Part shown: one piece after another, positions 17,321 through 27,003 of the stretch
Numbering within the stretch: the first letter of the stretch is position 1
Layout: every line of letters starts with the position of its first letter
From: Roseovarius albus
GTDB lineage: Bacteria > Pseudomonadota > Alphaproteobacteria > Rhodobacterales > Rhodobacteraceae
DNA length: 64,000 nucleotides
Reading direction: 5' to 3'
Assembly: GCF_900172335.1 (NCBI RefSeq)
Contig: NZ_FWFX01000009.1
Coordinates: forward strand, 62,001 to 126,000
Translations under genes and position numbers: made by a program
Notes under the pieces: generated by a model
Told to the model about the DNA's origin: nothing
Database searches by the model: none
What the model saw: the letters and a program-made list of their open reading frames with translations, nothing else

Positions 17321-18160
17321 ATGAAATCCCAAGATAATCCAGTATCTACCCCTAGACGCGCTCGTGGCCGCCCGCGCGATTGGGACGATAAGACTGCGCA
17401 AAACACGATCAAATCGCTGGATCGGGCGATGGAGGTGTTCGAATATCTCAGCGAAACGCAAGGTATGGCACTCAGCGCGCTTGCCGAGGCCACCGGACAG
17501 TCTGCCGCCACCGTCTACCGTATTCTTGTCACGCTTGAAGGGCGCGGATTGGTGGAATTCGATCCCGCCGAACAGATCTGGCATATCGGCCCACAGGCCT
17601 TTGTCATCGGTGCGCGTTTTTTGCGCCGCACCAGCCTGGTTGACCGAGCCCGTCCAATCATGCGCAAACTGATGGAAGAGACCGGTGAAACCGCAAACTT
17701 GGGCGTCGAACAAGAGGGCGCGGTGCTTTTCCTTAGTCAGGTCGAAACCCACGCGAATATCCGCGCGTTTTTCCCGCCGGGATCGCTGTCGCCGATGCAT
17801 GCCTCGGGCATTGGGAAGGCGTTGTTAGCTGAAATGGATGAGGACCGCTTGACCCGCACCCTTTCCAATCAAAACCTGGAAGCCTTCACCGATCACACCG
17901 TCACGGATCTCGCTCAGTTACGCGCGGATCTAACCCGCATTCGTCAGCGCGGCTATTCTATTGATGATGAAGAAAAAAATCTTGGCATGCGTTGCATCGC
18001 TGCCCCGATCTTTGATGTGCACGGCGAGGCCATCGCCGGGATATCCATTTCGGGGCCAGTTAGCCGTGTCAGCCGTGACGACATTGATCGCCTGAGCGCC
18101 CCAGTTGTTGAGGCGGCTCAGGCACTTTCTCTGGCCATTGGTGGACGAGTATCCCCCTAG
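17321..18160 (+). CDS. bhcR: IclR-type regulator of the beta-hydroxyaspartate cycle
   Basis: The 279-residue protein has an IclR helix-turn-helix (residues 30-90: SLDRAMEVFEYLSE, ALAEATGQSAATVYRIL) and the effector domain with SPMHASGIGKALLA and AAPIFDVHGEAIAGISISGP. It is divergent from bhcA, as BhcR is in Paracoccus, where the protein senses glyoxylate (established for that family). The ATG at 17321 begins a basic tail of the type seen in this group. The frame to 17165 runs through the operator and was rejected. It ends one base from allE, which is convergent. Confidence 0.92.
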   Translation: MKSQDNPVSTPRRARGRPRDWDDKTAQNTIKSLDRAMEVFEYLSETQGMALSALAEATGQSAATVYRILVTLEGRGLVEFDPAEQIWHIGPQAFVIGARFLRRTSLVDRARPIMRKLMEETGETANLGVEQEGAVLFLSQVETHANIRAFFPPGSLSPMHASGIGKALLAEMDEDRLTRTLSNQNLEAFTDHTVTDLAQLRADLTRIRQRGYSIDDEEKNLGMRCIAAPIFDVHGEAIAGISISGPVSRVSRDDIDRLSAPVVEAAQALSLAIGGRVSP

Positions 18161-18161
18161 A

Positions 18162-18977
18162 TCACAGGGGCATATGGCGGTTCACGTCCTTATAGAGCAG
18201 ATAGCGGAACTTACCTGGGCCACCGGCATAACAAGCCTGTGGGCAGAACGCGCGCAGCCACATGTAATCGCCAGCTTCGACCTCTACCCAATCATTGTTT
18301 AATCGATAAGCCGCTTTGCCCTCGAGCACATAGAGACCATGTTCCATAACATGGGTTTCCAGAAACGGGATGACGCCACCAGGTTCAAACGTCACGATGG
18401 TGACATGCATATCATGACGCAGATCAGTGGGATCAACAAACCGCGTCGTAGCCCAACGTCCTTCGGTCTCTGGCATCACTGTGGGGGCGATGTCTTTTTC
18501 ATTTGCAATGATCAACTCGGGATGATCCAGCCCCGGCACCTCTTCATAGGCTTTGCGAATCCAATGAAACCGCAGCATATCGTCAGTAGTGTTATGCAAC
18601 GTCCACTCTGAAGAGGGTGGCAAAAACGCGTACCCACCTTCGGTCAGCTCATAAGTGGCACCATTGACGGTCAGGCTTGCCCTGCCCTCAACCACAAACA
18701 AGACACCCTCGGCATCTGGATCGCCCTCAGGTCGGTCTGATCCGCCACCGGGGGCGACTTCCATAATGTATTGCGAAAAGGTTTCAGCAAAGCCACTCAG
18801 GGGACGGGCAAGAACCCAAAGCCGTGTCTTGTCCCAAAATGGCAGAAAGCTGGTCACAATATCGCGCATTGTTCCCTTAGGAATGACAGCATAGGCCTCG
18901 GTAAAAATCGCACGGTCGGTCAAAAGTTGCTCTTGCCCGGGATGCCCGCCTTTAGGCGCGTAATACTTCGCTGACAT
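18162..18977 (-). CDS. allE: (S)-Ureidoglycine aminohydrolase
   Basis: The 271-residue bicupin protein matches ureidoglycine aminohydrolase: YYAPKGGHPGQ at the start, LFVVEGRASLTVNG in the first cupin, and HVMEHGLYVLEGKAAYRLN in the second, which holds the metal-binding His/Glu set. It turns ureidoglycine into ureidoglycolate, the substrate of AllA at 5211. The ATG at 18977 is preferred to the GTG at 18995. It is the last gene of the minus-strand xdhA-to-allE run. The partner allantoate amidohydrolase is not in the window. Confidence 0.9.
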   Translation of the reverse strand: MSAKYYAPKGGHPGQEQLLTDRAIFTEAYAVIPKGTMRDIVTSFLPFWDKTRLWVLARPLSGFAETFSQYIMEVAPGGGSDRPEGDPDAEGVLFVVEGRASLTVNGATYELTEGGYAFLPPSSEWTLHNTTDDMLRFHWIRKAYEEVPGLDHPELIIANEKDIAPTVMPETEGRWATTRFVDPTDLRHDMHVTIVTFEPGGVIPFLETHVMEHGLYVLEGKAAYRLNNDWVEVEAGDYMWLRAFCPQACYAGGPGKFRYLLYKDVNRHMPL

Positions 18978-19111
18978 AAATGAAATTCCACTCACTTAGC
19001 ATTCGACCCCAGTATGCGCCGGTGCGCGGCGGGGGGCCAGTTGTTTTCAGGCAAAGACTGTTTCCGTAATCCTTTGAAAATGCAGGCAACCCAAATCGCC
19101 CTGCGATGCCA

Positions 19112-20443
19112 TTAGGCTGGGTCTAGAACCTTCGCAATTACAGACCGATTCGCCTGTTTTTGAGGTGCACCACTGACGTAAACTTCCTCAACCGCGCGGT
19201 CATCACCCATCATCTGCAGGATAAATAGCTCTTCGGCCAATGTTTCCGCCCGTTCCATCCGCAAGGCCATGGCATCGGTGCTGCACGCATTCAGGATGGT
19301 GATATCCGCCTCGGTGCCTGCATCCAGCGTGCCGATCTGATCCTCCAGCCCCAGCACGCAGGCGTTGCCACGCGTGATCCAGTGGAAGGCCTGCAGAGGA
19401 TGCAGGGACTGCCCCTGCAATTGCAGCACCTTGTAGCCCTCATTCAGGGTCTGCAACATGGAATAGCTTGTGCCCGCTCCCACATCGGTGGCGATGCCAT
19501 TGGCAATCCCGCGCGACCGCAGCCCAGCATCATCGAACAGCCCGCTGCCAAGGAAGAAATTCGAAGTTGGGCAAAACACCGGATGGGCCCCGGTTTCAGC
19601 CATCGCCTCAATCTCACGCGGCTCAAGGTGAATCGAATGCCCCAGCAGAGTCTTGTCGCTTAGCAATCCGTTAGATTGATACACATCCAAATAATCGCGC
19701 GCCTTCGGATAAAGCTCGCGTGTGAAGGCGATCTCGTCCTTGTTTTCCGACAGGTGGGTTTGGATGTGACATTCCGGATGCTCCGCCGCCAGCGCTTGCG
19801 CCATCTTCATCTGTTCGGGGGTTGAGGTGATGGCAAATCGCGGCGTGATGACATAGCCATTGCGCCCCTTGCCGTGCCAATCCCCGATCAGCGCTTTGGT
19901 TTCATCATACCCCGACTGCGGCGTATCACGCAGGCCATCAGGCGCATTGCGATCCATCAGCACCTTACCGCCCAGCATCCGCATATTGCGGCGTGACGCC
20001 TCGCAAAAAAACGCCTCAACCGAGGTTTTGTGCACCGAACAATAGGCCACCGCCGTAGTGGTGCCATGATCGATCAACTGATCATAAAACGCCGCCGCCA
20101 TCCGGGCGCTGTGTTCTTCACTGGCAAACCGGGTCTCTTCCGGAAAGGTGTAATTGTTCAACCAATCCAGCAGCTGTGAGCCCCAAGAAGCAATCACCTG
20201 CACCTGTGGAAAGTGGATATGCGTATCAATAAACCCGGCCATCATCAGGTGCGGGCGGTGGTCTACCACTGGCGCATCGGGGGCCTGTGCGGCGACATCA
20301 GCAAAGTCACCTGCGCGTTCAATCAACCCATCGCGGATCAACACACCGCCATCTTCGATATAGGTATAAGCCCCGGTATCATCACCATTCTCTGGCTCTC
20401 GGTGAAATGTCAAAAACCGGCCACGCAGCAAGGTCTGGGTCAT
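19112..20443 (-). CDS. guaD: Guanine deaminase
   Basis: The 443-residue amidohydrolase has the zinc ligands in DTHIHFPQ, TTAVAYCSVH, HLSEN, GHSIHL and ATDVGAG, and the guanine deaminase signature FPEETRF. It converts guanine into xanthine in the cytoplasm, feeding XdhAB. The ATG at 20443 follows AAAGAGA. The upstream 29 codons in frame belong to the permease tail and were left out. It lies 61 bases after the permease and 134 bases before allE. Confidence 0.93.
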   Translation of the reverse strand: MTQTLLRGRFLTFHREPENGDDTGAYTYIEDGGVLIRDGLIERAGDFADVAAQAPDAPVVDHRPHLMMAGFIDTHIHFPQVQVIASWGSQLLDWLNNYTFPEETRFASEEHSARMAAAFYDQLIDHGTTTAVAYCSVHKTSVEAFFCEASRRNMRMLGGKVLMDRNAPDGLRDTPQSGYDETKALIGDWHGKGRNGYVITPRFAITSTPEQMKMAQALAAEHPECHIQTHLSENKDEIAFTRELYPKARDYLDVYQSNGLLSDKTLLGHSIHLEPREIEAMAETGAHPVFCPTSNFFLGSGLFDDAGLRSRGIANGIATDVGAGTSYSMLQTLNEGYKVLQLQGQSLHPLQAFHWITRGNACVLGLEDQIGTLDAGTEADITILNACSTDAMALRMERAETLAEELFILQMMGDDRAVEEVYVSGAPQKQANRSVIAKVLDPA

Positions 20444-20504
20444 TGGAATTCTCTTTGTCTGAGGAAGAAGGGCGACCCATTCGCCGCCCCTCGTAAGTGT
20501 TGCG

Positions 20505-22106
20505 TTATGCCTGTTGCGGTGCAGGCGCATCGTCCATCAAGTCGGGCTCATCCGGCACGATGATGCGGTTCTCCAGATCTTCCTTCGGCGCGACCAAAGG
20601 ATAGAGGTAGAGGAACGCACCCACGATCAGATAGCCCAGCGTGATGCCATCAAACTGTGGTGCCTGCATGGTGTAGGAATGGATGATCCCGACCGAGGAC
20701 ATCACCGCCGCAGCCACGGCAAAACCACCCGCCATGCGGAACCGGCCATCGATCACATCAGCGACAATCGCACCCCAAATCAGGCCAGTAATAATTGCCC
20801 CCTGGCTCAACGCCAGATGCCCCTCATAATGCGCGCCCTCCATCAGCAAGGCTGCTGTCAGACCCTCATCACCCAAAGACGGCAAGCCTTCGACGCCCGA
20901 GCTACGCAACGCATTCATCAACGAGCCCCACTTGACCATCAAGAAGGCCGAGATGTGTGGCAGTACGGCAAAGGACACCGCCGCCATATGCATCGGCTTG
21001 ACTGCCCAAGCCGTGTTGGTGATCAGGCTGACCGCAACGAATACCAGTACAGGTGCCGCCGCCGCAATCGGGATCAGTCCTGCTAGGAACGACAGGAAAC
21101 CAAGGAAGGCCGCCGCCGCGATCACAATCGCCACACCGATGGTATAGCCTGCGTGGGCACCCAGACGTTTGTAGGCAGGGTGGCCGATATAGACGGTTGT
21201 CGGGAAAGGCGAACCAAACAGCGCACCGATCATGGTTCCAGCGCCATCGGTCACCTGACAAAGGCCGACAGGGTACGTATCGCCTGCGGCCTCGGCCGAT
21301 TCCACGTTATTCATCGTCTCGATGAAGTTATAAATCTGTACCGGGATCAGAACCAGAAACAGCTCAGGATTGGCAAACAGGTACTGAATGCCTGCGATCA
21401 TGTCGCCAAAGTAAGGCACAGGCGGGTAAAACCCGACGCCTGAGAAGTCAAACTTGGATTCTCCAAGGATAATCGCAATCACCGTACCAGCGCCAATGGC
21501 GACCAGACCCGCAGGGATATTGCCTGGCAGGCGGAACCGACCGATCAGCCCCCACAGAATGAACAGCAGCGAAGTAAAGCCAATCAACGGATGCTCAAAA
21601 ATTTCAGCCAAAGGAACCGAGCCAATGAACACCAACGCGATACCGCAGAGTGTTCCCAGCATGCCCGCACGTGGGGTAATCCGCTTGAGGTACGGCCCAA
21701 TGAGGGCACCAAGTGCCGCAACGATGCCACCCATGAAACCCGCACCAATGCCAACCTGCCATGCCAGCAGCGGATCTTGTGTTGCCCAATAAATGGGACC
21801 GATCACGCCGAACAGATAGACAAACATCACCGGCGTTGAAATGCCGTACGGCAAGGCGGTTACATCTTTGCCTTGCTTCTTGGCGGCCCATTTCGCCATG
21901 CAAGTATAGACCACCACCCCTGCAATAATCGCTACCGCAGCGCCCGGCACGATCCGGCCATAAACGATGTCGGCTGGCATCTGGAACACAAACTGACAGA
22001 CCCCGGACAGGATCAGCAGGTTCACAAGGTTATCGGTAAACAGCGCCCAAAAGGCGCTTGAATCGCCGCGACTGAGCAGCTTGTAGTCGTAAGTCCTCCC
22101 GTCCAT
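20505..22106 (-). CDS. Purine permease of the AzgA/NCS2 type
   Basis: The 533-residue protein has 12-14 membrane segments with TDNLVNLLILSGVCQ, ALPYGISTPVMFVYL, NFIETMNNVESAEAAGD and a GSPFPTTVYIGHPAYK loop. These features fit the AzgA-like branch of the nucleobase permeases, which carry guanine, hypoxanthine or adenine. Being between xdhC and guaD supports uptake of guanine or xanthine. It differs clearly from the permease at 5753, so the locus carries two carriers with probably different substrates. Confidence 0.85.
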   Translation of the reverse strand: MDGRTYDYKLLSRGDSSAFWALFTDNLVNLLILSGVCQFVFQMPADIVYGRIVPGAAVAIIAGVVVYTCMAKWAAKKQGKDVTALPYGISTPVMFVYLFGVIGPIYWATQDPLLAWQVGIGAGFMGGIVAALGALIGPYLKRITPRAGMLGTLCGIALVFIGSVPLAEIFEHPLIGFTSLLFILWGLIGRFRLPGNIPAGLVAIGAGTVIAIILGESKFDFSGVGFYPPVPYFGDMIAGIQYLFANPELFLVLIPVQIYNFIETMNNVESAEAAGDTYPVGLCQVTDGAGTMIGALFGSPFPTTVYIGHPAYKRLGAHAGYTIGVAIVIAAAAFLGFLSFLAGLIPIAAAAPVLVFVAVSLITNTAWAVKPMHMAAVSFAVLPHISAFLMVKWGSLMNALRSSGVEGLPSLGDEGLTAALLMEGAHYEGHLALSQGAIITGLIWGAIVADVIDGRFRMAGGFAVAAAVMSSVGIIHSYTMQAPQFDGITLGYLIVGAFLYLYPLVAPKEDLENRIIVPDEPDLMDDAPAPQQA

Positions 22107-22150
22107 GACGGTCTCCTCCTCTAGAATGACCTAAGATTTCCCTGACATTG

Positions 22151-23032
22151 TCAGGCCAATCTCCCTTCCCGGTCATGATGGTTGCCCACTTCGGGCGCTT
22201 CGATGGCCCCTTCCGGGGCAGTCGCGGCAGTTTCAGAGGTCAATTCAGCCATCACCTCGGCCACCGCAAAGGCGGCGATGATGCTGGGCCGCTTGTCGCG
22301 GCTACCGCTTGCCCCGATGGGGCAATTCAAATGTTCGATTGAGGGTGCTTCACTTTGATCGCGCATCCAATTGCGGAACTTCACCCGCTTGGTGGCTGAA
22401 CCGATCATACCAACATAAGTTGCATCCCCACGTTCCAATGCACATTGAGTTAACAAAAAGTCCAACCCGTGATCATGGGTCAACACAACAAAGGCGCTGC
22501 CCGCAGGCGCGCTCATGATGTCTATTTCCGGGATCGCACTGACACGGGTTTCCACATCCGCACTGTTCAGAGCAATTTCGTCCGCTCGCGTGTCCACCAG
22601 AATGCAATGCACCGGCAAATGTTGAAACTGATTGGCCAACGCCCGGCCCACGTGCCCCGCGCCCATGACATAGACATGTGGCAGGGTTTTCTCCTGCGCC
22701 GCCATGCGGGCAATGGAATCGCGTTTGCCCGATCCACGCATCCGGATCAGTGACAATTCAACCCGGCCGCCGCAGCACTGCCCAATCTCCGGGCCCAGTG
22801 GCACATCCATCTCTTTGTTCAACACACCACTGCGCAGCATCTCTCGGGCTTGCTCAATCGCCAGATACTCAAGCTGTCCACCCCCAATAGTGCCAAACAG
22901 GCCCCGTTCGGTGACAAACATCTCAGTACCCTCGTTGCGCGGCGACGAGCCCTGCACGCGGGTCAAAGCCACCCGGATCACCGGGCCGTTGACCTCAAGA
23001 AACTCGGCAAGCTTATCTGCGACGACAACCAT
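22151..23032 (-). CDS. xdhC: Xanthine dehydrogenase accessory protein XdhC
   Basis: The 293-residue protein has the XdhC layout: an N-terminal TRVQGSSPRNEGTEMFV segment, GTIGGGQLEYLAIEQA, and a C-terminal Rossmann part from VYVMGAGHVGRAL. It binds, sulfurates and inserts the molybdenum cofactor into XdhB. It follows xdhB with a three-base gap, which is the normal order. Confidence 0.93.
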   Translation of the reverse strand: MVVVADKLAEFLEVNGPVIRVALTRVQGSSPRNEGTEMFVTERGLFGTIGGGQLEYLAIEQAREMLRSGVLNKEMDVPLGPEIGQCCGGRVELSLIRMRGSGKRDSIARMAAQEKTLPHVYVMGAGHVGRALANQFQHLPVHCILVDTRADEIALNSADVETRVSAIPEIDIMSAPAGSAFVVLTHDHGLDFLLTQCALERGDATYVGMIGSATKRVKFRNWMRDQSEAPSIEHLNCPIGASGSRDKRPSIIAAFAVAEVMAELTSETAATAPEGAIEAPEVGNHHDREGRLA

Positions 23033-23035
23033 GGC

Positions 23036-25354
23036 TTAGCCCTCCACCTTCAACCGCGAAACGGCCATCAGCACCCGCTCCGGTGTGGCAGGCGCCTCCA
23101 GACGTGGGCAGGTCTGATAATCAGCGACCGAAGCCACCGCCATCGACAATGCTTCGAACACTGAAATGCCCAACATAAACGGCGGCTCCCCCACCGCTTT
23201 GGAGCGTTTGATCGTCAACTCGCGGTTCTCCGACCAATCGGCCAGTTTCACATTGAACTCGCGTGGACGGTCCGAGGCCAGCGGGATCTTGTAGGTTGAT
23301 GGCGCGTGCGTCCGCAGACGCCCAGCATCGTCCCACCACAGTTCCTCTGTTGTCAGCCAACCCATGCCCTGAATGAACGCGCCTTCAACCTGGCCCTTGT
23401 CCAGAACCGGGTTCAATGAATGACCCACATCGTGCAGGATATCCGTACGCTCGATCCGGTATTCACCTGTCAGCGTGTCAATTGTCACCTCGGAACAGGC
23501 CGCGCCATACGCAAAGTAATAGAACGGGCGCCCCTGACCTTTGGTTCGATCCCAGTGAATTTTCGGGGTCTTGTAAAATCCAGCAGCCGATAACTGCACC
23601 CGTGCCATGTAGGCCTCTTTGATGAAGGTATCGAAAGGCAGAACCTCGTTGCCGACGCGTACTTGATTGGGCAGAAATTCAACGTCGTTCGCGTCGATAT
23701 CCCATTTCTCAGCAGCAAAGGCAACCAGACGCTCTTTGATTTGTTCAACCGCGTTCAATGCCGCCATGCCGTTGAGATCGGTCCCGGACGAGGCCGCCGT
23801 AGCTGACGTATTCGGCACTTTCTCGGTTGTTGTTTTGGTGATCTTGATTCGTTCAAAATCTACCTGAAACGCTTCGGCTACAACCTGTGCCACCTTGGTG
23901 TTCAGACCTTGACCCATCTCGGTCCCGCCATGGTTCAGGTGGATCGACCCATCATTGTAGACATGCACCAGTGCCCCCGCCTGATTGTACCAGGTTGCCG
24001 TGAAGGAAATACCGAATTTGACCGGTGTCAGGGCGATACCCTTCTTCAGCACAGGCGAGGTTTTGTTATAGGCAATAATTTCTTCACGGCGCTTGCGGTA
24101 CGCGGAGGTTTCTTCCAGCTCTTCCACCAGACGGTCCAGAATATTATCCTCAACCTCCTGATGATAAGGCGTCACATCGCGGCCTTTGCCGCCATAGAAA
24201 TTCGCCTTACGCACATCCAGCGGGTCTTGACCGGTGGCATAAGCGATTTCTTCAATGATCCGCTCCGCCGCAATCACCCCTTGCGGGCCGCCAAAGCCGC
24301 GAAAGGCCGTGTTAGAGACTGTATTTGTCTTCATCGGGCGGCTGTTCAGGCGCACATTCGGGTAGAAATAGGCATTGTCTGCGTGAAACAACGCCCGGTC
24401 CGTTACCGGCCCTGACAGATCTGCCGAAAACCCGCAGCGCGCGGCGAATATTCCGTCCACCGCCTGAATCCGGCCCGCATCATCAAACGCCACATCATAA
24501 TCGATGACAAAATCATGCCGCTTACCAGTGGCAGTCATATCTTGATCACGATCCGGGCGGATTTTAACTGCGCGATTCCATTTCTTCGCCGCCATCGCCG
24601 CCACGGCGCAAAACAGGTTCATCTGGCTTTCCTTACCACCAAACCCACCGCCCATCCGACGTACATTCACCACAACCGCATTCGAGGGCACGCCCATCAC
24701 ATGGGCCACCATATGCTGCGCCTCTGACGGGTGCTGGGTCGAGCAATGCACGACGATATCGTCGTCTTCGCCGGGGATCGCCGCCGCGATATGCCCCTCC
24801 AGATACATGTGGTCCTGACCACCAACCTCCATCCGGCCTTTGATCCGGTTAGTGGCTGCATCCAATGCAGGCTCAACATCTCCACGCTCCAGCTTCAGTG
24901 GTGCCGTTACATGCGGATATCCAGCGTTTTGCGCTGAAACAGGGTCTAATGCGTGCGGCAGAACCTCATAGTTCACCTTCGCCAACTCAGCCGCCCGACG
25001 CGCCGCTTCACGGGTTTCGGCCACAACTGCAAAGAGAGGCTGGCCGTGAAACTGGATCGCGTCGGTGGGAAACACCGGCTCGTCATGCAGGCCGGTGGGG
25101 CTGATATCATTGATTCCAGGCACATCGTCCGCGGTGAGCACACCAACCACGCCGGGGGCTTTCAGCACCTCCGACAAGTCAATGCCTTTTAGTGTCGCGT
25201 GGGCGACATCCGACACTCCAAGATACGCATGAAGTGCTCCAGCTGGCAGGGGAATGTCATCGGTGTAATCCGCCTCCCCTGTCACGTGCTTGATGGCACT
25301 ATCATGAATACGGTCAGTATGCGCAGCGCCCGAGATCGAAACCGTCTGTTTCAT
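23036..25354 (-). CDS. xdhB: Xanthine dehydrogenase, molybdopterin subunit
   Basis: The 772-residue subunit has the aldehyde oxidase/xanthine dehydrogenase a/b hammerhead (HAYLGVSDVAHATLKGID), the molybdopterin domain with GGGFGGKE, the RGFGGPQG loop with the substrate arginine, and a late GEPPFMLG motif whose Glu acts as base. It oxidises hypoxanthine and xanthine to urate, passing electrons to XdhA. Start at 25354 gives the normal family length. It is 11 bases after xdhA. Confidence 0.95.
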   Translation of the reverse strand: MKQTVSISGAAHTDRIHDSAIKHVTGEADYTDDIPLPAGALHAYLGVSDVAHATLKGIDLSEVLKAPGVVGVLTADDVPGINDISPTGLHDEPVFPTDAIQFHGQPLFAVVAETREAARRAAELAKVNYEVLPHALDPVSAQNAGYPHVTAPLKLERGDVEPALDAATNRIKGRMEVGGQDHMYLEGHIAAAIPGEDDDIVVHCSTQHPSEAQHMVAHVMGVPSNAVVVNVRRMGGGFGGKESQMNLFCAVAAMAAKKWNRAVKIRPDRDQDMTATGKRHDFVIDYDVAFDDAGRIQAVDGIFAARCGFSADLSGPVTDRALFHADNAYFYPNVRLNSRPMKTNTVSNTAFRGFGGPQGVIAAERIIEEIAYATGQDPLDVRKANFYGGKGRDVTPYHQEVEDNILDRLVEELEETSAYRKRREEIIAYNKTSPVLKKGIALTPVKFGISFTATWYNQAGALVHVYNDGSIHLNHGGTEMGQGLNTKVAQVVAEAFQVDFERIKITKTTTEKVPNTSATAASSGTDLNGMAALNAVEQIKERLVAFAAEKWDIDANDVEFLPNQVRVGNEVLPFDTFIKEAYMARVQLSAAGFYKTPKIHWDRTKGQGRPFYYFAYGAACSEVTIDTLTGEYRIERTDILHDVGHSLNPVLDKGQVEGAFIQGMGWLTTEELWWDDAGRLRTHAPSTYKIPLASDRPREFNVKLADWSENRELTIKRSKAVGEPPFMLGISVFEALSMAVASVADYQTCPRLEAPATPERVLMAVSRLKVEG

Positions 25355-25365
25355 ATGCCTTTTCC

Positions 25366-26829
25366 TTACGCTGAAGCCAGTTGAATGGGGGCCGTCGTAG
25401 CCGCGTCATGCTCAAGATAGAAACGTCGCAGCAGGTTCTGCGCAGATAGCATCCGGTAATCTGACGAGGCGCGCCAATCGGTCAACGGTGCAAAATCCCC
25501 GCTCAAGGCCGCTGCTGCTGCTTCGAACACTTGTTGAGACCAAACCCGCCCAATAAGAGCCTGTTCTGCCTGAATTGCGCGTTTTGGCGTGGCCGCCATA
25601 CCGCCAAAGGCAATGCGGCAACCGGTGATCACACCATCGATCACTGTCACATTGATCCCTACCGCGACAGAGGAAATATCCTCATCCCGACGCTTGGAAA
25701 TCTTGTAGGCGGCGTTCAGGTCCCCCGCCTGCGGCAATGGCACATGGATGCTTTCGACAAACTCACCGGGTTGTCGGTCCTGCTTACCGTAATCAATGAA
25801 ATAGTCCTGCAATAGCAGATTGCGACGCGTCGCACCCCGGCGCAGCGTGATCTCGGCACCCAGCGCGATCAGCACCGGCGGTGTATCCCCGATGGGCGAT
25901 CCGTTGGCAATATTGCCACCAATCGTCCCCATATTGCGTACTTGCCACCCTGCGATCCGGTCCCAGTAGGGCCCCAGATGCGGCAGATGCTCGGCCATAA
26001 GATCTTGGCATTCGGTATAGCTGGCCCCCGCCCCAATCACCAAGGAATCCCCTTGTTTAGAGACTGATTTCAAGCCGTTCAGGTGCCCGATAAAAATCGC
26101 CGGTCCAATGTTGCGCAAGAATTTCGTGACCCACAGCCCCACATCCGTGGCTCCTGCCACGATGGTCGCCTCGGGGTACTCCAGCAGGCATTCGGCAAAG
26201 TCATCCACATCGCTGGGCAGGATGCACAGATTGTCCGCTGGTCCGGTCACAACCCGCACACCGCCCTGAAGCGCCTTCAGCCGCGCCGTAATCGCATCAC
26301 GTTCGGTGTTCAGATAATCCGCCGTAGGTGATCCATATTGGCTCACCGCCACCGCAGCCTTTATAATTGGCTCGTATCCTGTGCAACGGCACAGATTGCC
26401 CTGCAGCGCGGTTTCCACCTGCGTCTCTGTTGGCTCGGGTACAGCCATCCACAACGCATAGAGCGACATCACAAACCCCGGCGTGCAGAACCCGCACTGC
26501 GTTCCGTGGTGCTCAACCATGGCTTGCTGCACGGGGTGCAAGCGGCCACCAGGGCCGGAAAGATGTTCAACTGTCACCACATGGCAGCCGTCAACCGAGG
26601 CCAAAAACCGAATACAGGCGTTGACAGGGATATAGCTCAAACCATCCTCAGCAAGTCGCCCCACCAGCACGGTGCAGGCGCCACAGTCCCCCTCTGCACA
26701 GCCTTCCTTGGTGCCGGTCAAACGGCGATCAAGACGAATGTAGTCCAGCAGAGTCTGATCTGCGCGAACATTGCCGACTGAAACGTCTTTGCCATTCAAA
26801 ACAAATCGGATGTCACTGCGCTGTGCCAT
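25366..26829 (-). CDS. xdhA: Xanthine dehydrogenase, FeS/FAD subunit
   Basis: The 487-residue subunit carries the plant-type 2Fe-2S domain (CAEGDCGACTVL), a second 2Fe-2S domain (CGFCTPG and CRCTGY) and the FAD domain (IVAGATDVGLWV, GGNIANGSPIGD). It takes electrons from XdhB to NAD. The ATG at 26829 follows GGGAGCAGG and matches the family N-terminus. The longer frame would run over the operator shared with the LysR gene. It is first in the purine operon. Confidence 0.95.
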   Translation of the reverse strand: MAQRSDIRFVLNGKDVSVGNVRADQTLLDYIRLDRRLTGTKEGCAEGDCGACTVLVGRLAEDGLSYIPVNACIRFLASVDGCHVVTVEHLSGPGGRLHPVQQAMVEHHGTQCGFCTPGFVMSLYALWMAVPEPTETQVETALQGNLCRCTGYEPIIKAAVAVSQYGSPTADYLNTERDAITARLKALQGGVRVVTGPADNLCILPSDVDDFAECLLEYPEATIVAGATDVGLWVTKFLRNIGPAIFIGHLNGLKSVSKQGDSLVIGAGASYTECQDLMAEHLPHLGPYWDRIAGWQVRNMGTIGGNIANGSPIGDTPPVLIALGAEITLRRGATRRNLLLQDYFIDYGKQDRQPGEFVESIHVPLPQAGDLNAAYKISKRRDEDISSVAVGINVTVIDGVITGCRIAFGGMAATPKRAIQAEQALIGRVWSQQVFEAAAAALSGDFAPLTDWRASSDYRMLSAQNLLRRFYLEHDAATTAPIQLASA

Positions 26830-26928
26830 TTTGCCTGCTCCCAAAGAATAAAAGGTCATTGAGTCGTTGGTGATAAAGCAGTGTAGAGTGACTAATTGCA
26901 TTCTCAAAGAGCGGTAAACAGGAAATAG

Positions 26929-26947
26929 TTTCAACAAAATGTTGAAA
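26929..26947. promoter_or_regulatory. LysR-type operator between xdhA and its regulator
   Basis: TTTCAACAAAATGTTGAAA has perfect eight-base arms around AAA. It lies 100 bases before xdhA and 57 bases before the divergent LysR gene, the usual place for a LysR recognition site. The arms differ from the dyads near 47-94, so the two paralogous regulators may have separate sites. Confidence 0.6.
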
Positions 26948-27003
26948 ATAAACCACGCAAAATGCGATACATATGACAGCAAACCGCCGCCGGGGAGGGA
27001 GCC

